Source of the DNA: Anisodus tanguticus
Taxonomy: Eukaryota > Streptophyta > Magnoliopsida > Solanales > Solanaceae
Assembly (NCBI GenBank): GCA_034509755.1
Contig: CM067555.1
Location: 19,790,142 to 19,854,141 of the forward strand
Direction of reading: 5' to 3'
DNA: 64,000 nucleotides
The notes under the pieces were generated by a model. It worked only from the letters and a program-made list of their open reading frames with translations, was not told the origin of the DNA and did not search any database. A program made the translations under genes and the position numbers. Below, piece by piece: positions 55,902-64,000 of the stretch. Every line of letters begins with the position of its first letter. Within the stretch, counting starts at the first letter, position 1.

Positions 55902-57178
55902 TTGGAAACTCTACAAGCTCGGCTCTGCTGATGAACACCTTCGGGTTAGCACACCTGTCAATTCCCCAAAGGCTTTCCAAATCATTTCACCCTCCAAAGA
56001 ATCATGCCACCACTCGATCCAAACTTGTGGAAGTATTTTCAGCCTCGAGTGTGGATTTGAAGAAGATGAGAACTGAAACCCTCTCTTTCCCCAAAGATAC
56101 TAACTTTCTATCTCGATTGGTCTTCTCTGAGATGTTTGGATTTTTCAAAACTCCATGGACATGCAAAAGAGAAATGTTATCCTCACTAGGGTTTCAAGAT
56201 ACCTTAGGCCTCTGATCTCAGAGTCCGATAGAGAAAAAATGAAGAATATCTCATGGCAATGCCTCTTTAACGAGGGCATGCATGCATCCAATTGGGTATA
56301 TATTTTCTTTCCTTACTTGAATTTATACTTGTCTTTTTCTTCTACCATAATCTAACTCGGGCTCGACATGTATTTTTGCAGTAATCCATTTTGATGGGGA
56401 AAGGTTTCCTTCGATGCCTCCAGGAGAACGAAGTTCTTAAGGGCCAAATGGATGCCCAAGACATAGAGACTCATCATCTCAAAGAAATCCTCCAGCAAAA
56501 AGATGCTCAATTGCAACGGGCTGGTGATTTATCCATTGTTAAAGCTAAAGTGGACCAGGTTAAAGGTCACTATCTCTGGGCTATGAATGATATCGAACTC
56601 ATACAAGAGAAAAACAAATCTTGGACAAGGAAAATGATAACCTCTACGATGATGTTCAGGCCCTCACTCGAGAACTCAAAGAGCACGAAGAGGCCCGACA
56701 CAATCAAGCGCTGAAGGAAGACCGGCTTGTTGCCGAGATCGACCGCCTCACCACTGAGCTCACCATACTTGATGTGGAGAGAGCCACTGAGCAAGCTGCT
56801 ATGAAGCATAATTTTGAACGAGACTTGGAAATATCTCAAGACCAATGCCAACAAACTCAGACCATCGAAGAGTTGAGAGCCGAGCTCGAAACTGCTTCTT
56901 AGGAAAATGCTGAGATTTCAGCCCACCTAAACCATGCCTTAGCTGAACGAGATCAAGCCTTTGCCGATGTGGAGGCTGAAGTGGCTCGGACAATGCTGAA
57001 AACCAAGCACATAACTTGAAATATTTGAAGGTTCACATTGGAACAAGCTCGTGAGGGGATCCCCGACTTGGATGCCAAGATTGCTGAAGCCAAGGCTCTA
57101 GAGGTAGAAGCCTTTCGTCGGTTGAATGGTGATAGCACCGAGGAAGATCCTGAAGACTCCGAGCCTGAATCTGACTGA
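55902..57178 (+). pseudogene. Tat 2 antisense gene, 3' part with intron and coiled coil
   Basis: Continues the gene cut at 49026. A frame to 56213 includes NHATTRSKLVEVFSASSVDL. After words such as FNEGMHASNW comes a probable intron (56296-56381), then a long charged helical region with LQENEVLKGQMDAQDIETHH, LQQKDAQLQRAG, YDDVQALTRELKEHEEARH and VAEIDRLTTELTILDVERA, spaced as a coiled coil. The C-terminus is acidic (EEDPEDSEPESD) with TGA at 57176-57178. Stops and shifts near 56640 and 56900 make it a pseudogene here. A structural or regulatory role has been discussed for related antisense genes, but the function is not known. Confidence 0.6.
56296..56381 (+). other. Probable intron in the antisense gene
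   Basis: Begins gtatatattttctttcc and ends acatgtatttttgcag, an AT-rich 86-bp intron of plant type, with coding-like sequence on both sides. It occurs only in the plus-strand direction, so the gene is read opposite to Tat pol. Confidence 0.5.
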
Positions 57179-58608
57179 ACTATTGGCTTTCATGCCTTCA
57201 TATTTTTTGTGTTTTCTTTTTTCTTGTGTATATTTTTGTTTTGGCCATTTTGGCCTTCCTTATGAATGAATATATCAGACTTTCTTTTGCCTTAATCAGA
57301 ATTTCCTTAACTTCCCGCATCTGTTATTTCTTTCTTGCTTTCAATAACATAGTAAAATATACTTCTCCTAACTTGGTCTAATTTTCCTCTGGCTTCCAAG
57401 TTTTAATTAAAACAAACCATTACTTAGTTCGCTCTGGTCCGGGTAAAAGTTCTTTTGATCATAAAATGACTTAATCTATTTTGAATACAAACCTTCACTT
57501 TAGTTTGTTTCATACCGGGCAAAATTCCTTCTGATTTTGGTCATTTAATAACTAAGTATAAGGACCTTACTTTTATGCTTATGAATAAGACATCTCCTAT
57601 TCATTTCGGACATGAATGTTCGAATTTTATTTATTCACAACACTTTAGACAATTCAATTGTCTTTCAAATAGGCTAGAATCGTTTGATCCGATGCCTTAA
57701 AATATAACTCAAAACATTACTTTATTTTGTTTCAGATGCTTTTATTGACGACATACCTCAATTAAGGATTTAGTAACTTTAGCTCGTAAGCTTAACACCT
57801 TTACCAATTGTGCGGACAACAACCGGCAAAGAAGAAAAATGAAGATAAACTTTCGAGGCAAATTTTGAACAAAGTGCAATTTCATTTATGCTTTGCTTCG
57901 GACGAACAATTGGGCAAGATTCATTCGATTTTTTTGCCTTTACATGACTTCCTTGTAATCACTAACACTATTAGGGCAAGATTCATTTGATCTTACAAAA
58001 ATGTTGAACTAAGAAATACAAAAAATCTTCGAATAATAACCTCGAATTCTTGACTTGATCGATCTAATCCAAACACAAAAAATCTTTAATAATAACCTTG
58101 AATTCTTGACTTGATTGATCTAAAACAAGCACAAAAATCTTCGAATAATAACCTCAAATTCTTGACTCAATCAATCTAATTCGAGCATGTGAGGGTATAA
58201 CACCTCCCTAGTGTTTGTGTTTGAAGTATGATAACTCAAACACTATTTTAGCCTTCAATTGTCAGGCAATTCCCAATCCCCAGTGCTTTTTTCTTATGCT
58301 CGTCCATTTAGTAACACATTTTACATTGTTGCCTCATTAAAAACCTTAACGGAAAAACTTTTTTCGGGATAAAAATTGTGCTAAGAGAACAAAAGTGCAA
58401 CACGTATTTTCAGACCTAATTCCAATTCTCTGGTTACTAGCTTATGACTCTGACTTTTTCCCTGCAAAATTTAGTAAGTCCAGATTAAAGTTCAAATGAC
58501 TAACCGGGCATATACCTTGGCAATAATACCACTCCAAGTGACTGATGTTCCAATTGTTTGGCAACTTTTGTCCATCTTCGGCTTTCAATTGGTATGAGCC
58601 TTTACCGG
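57179..58608. other. Non-coding region between Tat 2 pol and antisense gene
   Basis: Holds the T-rich 3' region of the antisense gene (57180-57260), a tandem repeat (58021-58186) and the shared Tat word gttgcctcattaaaaac (58328-58344). No gene. The two genes converge here. Confidence 0.6.
58021..58186. repeat. Three-copy tandem repeat, 55-57 bp
   Basis: Units start at 58021, 58078 and 58133, each with aaaaatcttcgaataataac or a variant and aattcttgact words. They differ by a few bases and a 2-bp length change. Confidence 0.9.
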
Positions 58609-59424
58609 TTATTTGGTGTTGAGGGTCACTTTTCGTAGAACCAAGTCCCCTACTTGAAAGTTCCTAAGATTAGTCCGCATGTTGTTGTATCTTCCCATCA
58701 TTTTCTTCTGAGCCACTAGCCGTTGCAATGCTAGCTCACGTTGTTCATCAATTAAGTCTAGCTTGATGGCCACAACTTCGTTGTTTGACTTTTCAGTTGT
58801 GAGGCTAAACCTTAAGCTTGATTCCCCAACTTCTATCAAAATTAGCGCTTCTGCACCGTAAACTAAAGAGAATGGTGTCTCTCCGGTGCTAGATTTCGGC
58901 GTCGTTCTGTATGCCCACAACACCTCCGGTAAAACTTATCTCCACTTGCCTTTTGACTCCTTTAGTCATTTTCTCAAGTTCTGAATGATTGTTTTGTTCG
59001 TTAACTCCGCTTGCCCATTTGCACTTGGGTGATATGGAGTCGACATTATTCTCTTAACTTTTAACCCTTTGAGAAAATCTGTTACTTTCTTCCCAATGAA
59101 CTGCCGATCATTATCGCAAGTAATCTCCGTTGGTATGCCAAACCGGCAAATGATGTGCTCACAAATGATATTCATGACTTCTTTTTCTCTAACCTTCTTG
59201 AAGGCCTTTGCTTTAACCCACTTAGAAAAATAGTTAGTCATAAACAAAATAAAACATACCTTTCTGGGTGCCCATAGGAGTGGTCCCATAATATCCATCC
59301 CCCACTTCATGAGTGGCCACAGAGAAAAAATTGGATGAATTAATTCTACCGGTTGGTGAATCATTGGTGCATGCCTTTGGCATTCATCACACTTCCGGAC
59401 AAAGTTCTTGGCATATTCCTCCAT
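58609..59424 (-). pseudogene. Tat element 2 integrase
   Basis: The frame from 59424 contains FVRKCDECQRHAP (zinc-finger end), KWGMDIMGPLLWAP, MTNYFSKWVKAKAF, EITCDNDRQFIGKKV and STPYHPSANGQAELTNKTI. The aspartate normally found in TDYFSKW is asparagine (TNYFSKW); CDND and GQAE are kept. After a shift near 58945, MLWAYRTTPKSSTGETPFSL and the C-terminal FQVGDLVLRKV follow. The zinc-finger start is in the frame 59613-59425 (HEGTCGNHSRAKLLVQKLIR). Confidence 0.85.
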
Positions 59425-59609
59425 CTAAGACCAGTAATACCCGGCCCTAATCAATTTTTGAACCAATAATTTTGCCCTTGAGTGATTGCCACAAGTTCCT
59501 TCGTGAACCTCGTGCATCACATAATCTGTCTCTCCGGGTCCTAAGCACCTTGCTAAAGGACTGTAAAATGACCTTTGGTACAACTGGACATCGACCATGC
59601 AAAACCTAG

Positions 59610-60356
59610 TCATTTTTGTACAAAGGCTCTTGACTCCTTCGGATCAGTAGACAACTTTCCATCCCGAAGGTAGTTAATATATTTAATCTGCCAATCCCAA
59701 GTCAAACTCGTGGTATTCACCTCGGTGTGGACACGGTCAATTGCGGAGTTCAACAGCTGCATCACAATACCGAAGTTAAACTCTTCAGCTTTCACAGAGT
59801 ATCCTAAATTTGCCAATGCATCCTCTTCATTGTTTTGCTCTCGAGAAACATGTTCCATGGTCCATTCTTTGAACCGATGCAATAATACTTGAATTTTTTC
59901 TAAGTATTTTTGCATTCTTTCTTCTTTCACTTCGAATACTTCGTTCACTTGATTGACAACCCGAAGCCAGTCACATTTTACTTCGATAACCTCTGCTCTC
60001 AAATTCCTTGCCAATTCTAGACCTGCAATCATAGCCTCATACTAGGCTTCATTGTAGTCAATTTCACGATTCTTATCGACTATCTAACAATATCCCACGC
60101 AGGTGTCTTAAGCACCACTCTTAGTCCAGACCCCTTTACATTCGAAGCTCCATCCGTATATAAGGTCCAAATCCCTTAAATTGTTCCCGATGTTATTATA
60201 AGTTCCCTTTCTGCCTTGAGAATAATTTCGGGTGTAAAGTTTGCTAAAACCTGAGACTTTATAATTATTCTTGGTTTATACTATATGTCATACTCACTAA
60301 TTTCTACTGCCTATTTGGCTAACCTACTGTATAGTTCAGGTTTATGCATCACATTC
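59610..60356 (-). pseudogene. Tat element 2 second RNase H
   Basis: The minus strand gives VMHKPELYSRLAK, ISEYDI, KSQVLANF, LYTDGASNVKGSGLRVVL, then MIAGLELARNLRAEVIEVKC and HVSREQNNEEDALANLGYS. This additional RNase H of the RVT_3 type is a hallmark of Tat elements. YTDGAS keeps its aspartate. In-frame stops near 60312 and 60055 break it. Confidence 0.85.
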
Positions 60357-61665
60357 TGTTAGGTAGATGTTAGTACTATTTTAGATTGTGTTTTAGTGAG
60401 TCTTTTATTTGTCTTTTAGTTGTTTTGCGTAGTATTATGCATGTTGTGTTGTGTTTTCAGGTTCTCAGCGATTCAGAAAAGGATAAGGTGAATTCAAAGG
60501 AAATATGCGGTCATTGAGGATAAAAATGCATAGTTGGTCACAAGAAATAAGTCAAAAAGCCCTGGGAAGCTCGGAAAGCAATTTAAACGAACTCCGGACG
60601 AAGAAGGCTGAAGAGCCGCAGCGCAACAAACTGAAGAGCCTCGGCGTGACAGCGTCGCGGCACCCCTCAGGCAGTGAGCATACGATTTTCAGAAGTGAAT
60701 TAGCGTCGCGACACTCTAATAGCTGAGTTGCGGCACCGACAATGTCAGGGCAGCGAAAAACCTAAATTTAACAAGGGCAAAAAGGTTCATGTTGGGGATT
60801 TTTCGTGATATATATTGGGGCAAAAGTTTTTCTGAAAGGAAACACTTTGGAGGCGAGAAACAATAGAACAAGAAGCCATTAGAGACATCTATTGTTCAAG
60901 TTCTTTTCCTTTTCTTTATTTGAATTCAGTTTATGTTGGATATTAAGTTAATTAGTTTTCTTAGCATGTCTAGGAGCTAATTACTTTATTAGGGTTTTCC
61001 GTTGAATCACTTGAAACTCTATTATGATTTACTGCATTGTTAAGGTTCTTCTTCATCTATTAAAATCTATTCAACTTGCGTTTATTGAATGAGAATTAAT
61101 TGGTTGTTAGTTTTCATTATCTATATGAGTTCAAATCGAGATCTGAAAAGGGAGATTTGAATATGCTATAGTTGATTAGACGTAGGTTTAATCTTGACGA
61201 AAGTATCACGACTGCCTGTGTAGAGTTTTAGGTTATTGATCTTAATCCTCCTATGTTGTCGAACTTATCATAGAAATATAAAAAGTTCTCACTTAGGTTG
61301 AGTTTTTATATATCCTAACCGGAATATAGAACATCCCAGTTAACCTGCTATCTTAATAAGAACAAGAATCATTAGTCTTACATTAATGAATGATAGAGTG
61401 GAAAGTTGAGGAGATTGGAAACTCTAATTCTTTCATTACTAAATTAAACTTCGTGTGTTTTCATTGTTATTTTATTCTAGAAATTCATGTTAGTTTGTTA
61501 ATTCTTTAGTTAGAAATCATCACTCATATTCGTTAGCCAAGTAGAAACTAAAGATTAGTTAATTGGTACTTGATAAATCAGTCTTTGTGGACGATACTCG
61601 GTCTTACCGAAACTTATTACAATTGCGATACGTACACTTGCGTAGCATATAGAAATATCGCAACA
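60357..61665 (+). repeat. Athila-type 5' LTR
   Basis: Starts TGTTAGGTAGATGTTAG and ends atatcgcaaca, seven bases before the primer-binding site. Two copies of a gcgtcgcg(g/a)cac word occur at 60650 and 60703. Length is within the range of Athila LTRs. No second copy exists here. Confidence 0.75.
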
Positions 61666-61671
61666 ATTTTT

Positions 61672-61690
61672 TGGCGCCGTTGCCGGGGAC
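61672..61690 (+). promoter_or_regulatory. Primer-binding site for tRNA-Asp
   Basis: tggcgccgttgccggggac is complementary to the 3' end of plant tRNA-Asp, the primer used by Athila-type elements. It sits six bases after the LTR end. Confidence 0.85.
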
Positions 61691-61826
61691 TGAAGTATTA
61701 TCAATATCATAATAATTAATCTTATTTCTAATTTGGTTGTTCCTAGAACAAATTTTATTATTATTAAATTTTTTTTATTTTTGATCTACATGCAGTGTTT
61801 GTGACATTTTCAGGTAGCTTTGGTAT

Positions 61827-62123
61827 ATGCGAAGCAGAAGAGGAGCAGACAACCTTGTTCCTCTGAATCCTGATATTGAACAAGCATGCAAGCAGAACCG
61901 AAAGAACAAAAGAACTGCTGATTCAACCGCTATGGCTAATCAACATAGTAATGATGGGTTGAATAGAGGGGTGCCAGAAATGGTGCAGGAGCAATCTCAG
62001 AATCCCGCTGTGAGAAGCTTACGGGATTATATACTTCCAACTGTTACAGGTGTGCAAACTTGTATAAGACCACCAGCTGTGGAGGCAAATAATAGGCTAT
62101 TGGGAGGCAACCCAACATTTTAG
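61827..62123 (+). pseudogene. Athila-type gag N-terminal fragment
   Basis: A 98-codon frame, MRSRRGADNLVPLNPDIEQA to a TAG, includes VRSLRDYILPTVTGVQTCIR and PPAVEANN, the start of the Athila gag. It ends by deletion, so only the first part of gag remains. Confidence 0.7.
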
Positions 62124-62934
62124 TTATGTTATTTTATATTATTTTGTTTATCTAGTGTTAAACAATCTCAGTGTCTTGTTGTTTCTTGGTCTGTGTTTTT
62201 TTTCTTATGTTAGGTGAATTGTGAGCCAACTCTAGGGGTGAAAAAACACCGTGAATGAGCCCTACTTTGATTATCATCCACCACAGCCGCCGCCACCATT
62301 CTGAATCGCTTAGCTGTAGTTTTGGTAAGTCTTCTTACTCTTGCTTTACTTATCACATTGGGGACAATATGTTGAATATGTTTGGGGGGAGGAGTCTTAC
62401 TATTATGTGTTAATTATTTGTGTTCAGTTGTTTGTTTATTGTTATTGTCTTAGTTTTAGTGTCAGTGTTTGAGTGTCTTGTGTCAATGAATCAAGTTGAT
62501 AATAATAGCCCATGAGATGAGGTGTACACATGTGATAGAGTTAGATGAAATTGATAGCCATGAAATGCATAAATCTGTGTGCTTAAGCTGGATAGGTCTT
62601 GAGTTTCTTTTAATTACTAATAAGTATGAAAACTTGATCATGATTGGCGATTTTCTTGTACTTGAATATTGGTTTATGCATGATTGAATTTTGGTTTGAG
62701 GAAAAATGGTGGAAAGTCCTAGAATTTGCTTGCTTGCTATTTGAGACGAAATCATAAATGATGCATGCTTAGGAAGATGATTTAGGCCATTTTTGGAACG
62801 ATTGAGCCTTTCAAGCCACCCTTGATTACATTAATCCCTAGTTACCCTCTTTGAGCCTTAAGTAACCCTTCTTTGATTGACACTTATTCTCAATTTTCTA
62901 GCAGACGTTATCAAAGCTAATGCCATTTTTTCTT

Positions 62935-63357
62935 AGTGAGGATATCTGGTCTGCACTAGCTAACGCTCTAGTTACATACTAAATAAGAAAATTTTGTATA
63001 TTTCTCTTCTCGAACCAAAACAACACTTATAACTACTTCGGACACTGCTAGATACAAGAACAATTGTTCGTCCGCCTTCGGTTTATGTAATAATGGTGGA
63101 GTAGACAAGTACTTCTTTAGATCTCTCATGGCTTGTTGACACTCCGGTGTCCACTCAAAGTCATTCTTCTTTTTTAATAAATAGAAGAATCTATAGCTTT
63201 TCTCCGAAGACCGAGAGATGAATCTACTCAGGACAACCAGCCTTTCGGTGAGTCTTTGCACCATCTTCACATCTTCAAGAACCTCCGGAATTTCTTCAAT
63301 AGCCTTGATTTTATCCGGATTGATCTCAATTTCCCAGTTTGAGATCAAGAAACCCAA
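62935..63357 (-). pseudogene. Tat element 2 connection and first RNase H (5' part)
   Basis: MGFLISNWEIEINPDKIKAI, SRFISRSSEKSYRFFYLLKK, FEWTPECQQAMRDLKKYLS and LFLYLAVSEVVISVVLVREE give the connection and the start of RNase H. At 62970-62935 a one-base loss shifts the last words, which read RALASAD then RYPH in the other frame, before the Athila junction. Confidence 0.8.
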
Positions 63358-63981
63358 AGACTTGACTGATCAAACTCCAAAAGCACACTTCTCCAGATTC
63401 AACTTCATATTGTATTTCCAGAGAATATCAAATGTCTCATGTAAATGATTTAAATGGTCCTATGTTTCTAGAGACTTGACTAACATATCATCAATATAAA
63501 CTTCCATCGTGTTACCTTTTTTATCTTCGAACATGTGATTAACTAGGTGTTGGTATGTTTCTCCAGCATTTTTTAAACCAAATGACATCACGTTATAGCA
63601 ATAAGTCCCGTATCTAGTTATAAAAGAAATTTTCTCTTGGTCTTCCAGATTCATCCTCATTTGGTTGTATTCGGAGTAAGCGTCAAGAAAGTTCAGCATC
63701 TCATGCCCTGCCGTAGCATCAATCATTCAATCGATGTGCGACAAAGAGAAAGAATCTTTTGGATAAGTTTTATTTAAATCTTTAAAATCTATGCATATTC
63801 TTAATTTATTATCCTTTTTAGGTACGACAACTACGTTTGCTAACCAATCAGAATACTCCACTTTCCGAATGGACCCTATATTTAATAGCTTTGTTACCTC
63901 TTCCTTGATAAACTTATGCTTGTACTCAGCCATTGACCTCATTTTCTGCTTCACCAGAGGGAAACTTGAATCCAAACTCAA
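63358..63981 (-). pseudogene. Tat element 2 reverse transcriptase, running off the window
   Basis: From the right edge: FIKEEVTKLLNIGSIRKVEY, ANVVVVPKKDNKLRICIDFK, DATAGHEMLNFLDAYSEYNQ, NVMSFGLKNAGETYQHLVNH and catalytic VYIDDMLVKS near 63480. An in-frame stop at 63727-63729 (minus strand) replaces a Trp-like position. The YIDD motif is intact. The upstream protease and gag lie beyond 64000. Confidence 0.9.
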
Positions 63982-64000
63982 CTTGTGAGTCGTAATCTTC

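Larger units (their letters stand above)
60357..62931 (+). mobile_element. Athila-type element, internally deleted, nested in Tat 2 pol
   Basis: A plus-strand insertion with a 1309-bp LTR (60357-61665), primer-binding site, a gag start (61827-62123), then a jump to the 3' non-coding region (62120-62931). Pol and env are absent. A PPT-like tttggggggaggag lies at 62380, but no 3' LTR follows. The sequence ends where Tat pol resumes (about 62932). At this junction about 30 Tat codons (between words RYPH and VMHKPEL) are missing, so the target was damaged. Confidence 0.75.
46914..64000 (-). mobile_element. Large Tat-lineage gypsy element 2, nested and incomplete at the window edge
   Basis: A minus-strand Tat element. 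Pol enters from the right edge (63981, reverse transcriptase), continues through RNase H, a second RNase H and integrase to 58609, then a non-coding region with tandem repeats, then a gene on the opposite strand (57178 back to 47840), a polypurine tract (47452-47437) and the 3' LTR (47436 down to about 46914). It is interrupted by an Athila element (60357-about 62931) and a chromovirus (49027-55901). Without these it would span about 8 kb here. Its 5' LTR and gag lie outside the window. Confidence 0.8.

Overview
The window reads as nuclear DNA of a flowering plant, a eudicot and most plausibly a member of the Solanaceae. The evidence is an AT-rich background, plant-type LTR retrotransposons (Ale/Retrofit-like copia; Tat, Athila and Tekay-like gypsy), an Au-like plant SINE, an RTE-clade LINE and plant-style hAT, CACTA-like and Stowaway-like DNA transposons. 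No complete host gene, tRNA, rRNA or CRISPR array was found. It looks like repeat-rich, possibly pericentromeric, heterochromatin. Nearly every long reading frame is a transposon relic with stops or frameshifts.

Layout. 1-5 kb: an Au-like SINE with a perfect 20-bp target duplication, a CACTA-like end, a chromovirus-like LTR piece fused to a copia RNase H/3' LTR piece, and a hAT element. 5.1-10.4 kb: decayed copia element 1 (minus strand), whose 5' end is fused to a TRIM internal region plus one TRIM LTR. 11.6-17.4 kb: a decayed, truncated Tat gypsy element (plus strand). 18.4-21.6 kb: a 5'-truncated RTE LINE (minus strand). 23.9-28.7 kb: copia element 2 (plus strand), directly abutting a long-armed foldback element. 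28.7-32.7 kb: a cluster of small DNA transposons, including two copies of one hAT family with perfect 8-bp duplications, and one Stowaway-like MITE. 32.8-37.6 kb: copia element 3 (minus strand). 37.6-43.2 kb: copia element 4 (plus strand), with similar LTRs but a wrecked interior, followed by an LTR segment with a different upstream part and a shared end. 43.2-46.9 kb: AT-rich sequence with MITE-like ends and an inverted pair of TRIM LTRs. 46.9 kb to the window end: a large Tat element on the minus strand, its 5' end beyond the window.

The Tat element on the right is the most interesting unit. Its pol runs on the minus strand (63981 to 58609). Between pol and its 3' LTR lies a second gene on the opposite strand (plus, 47840-57178), with an N-terminal region resembling the 'putative gypsy type transposon' family, a probable intron, a coiled coil and an acidic C-terminus. 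An antisense gene at this place is known in Tat-type elements such as Grande and Retand. Here it is split by a Tekay-like chromovirus (49027-55901), while pol is split by an internally deleted Athila element (60357-about 62931). A three-copy tandem array lies between pol and the antisense gene. The order of events is therefore Tat first, then the chromovirus and Athila insertions.

These elements do not form a cellular pathway; they are layers of insertion, recombination and decay. The strongest unusual observations are the antisense gene with an intron, the copia 1 leader whose structure fits recombination with a one-LTR TRIM circle at the primer-binding site, the paired hAT copies with near-identical target duplications, and copia 4, which looks like a trans-mobilised non-autonomous element. 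Family names were assigned by recognition of motifs, without database searches.
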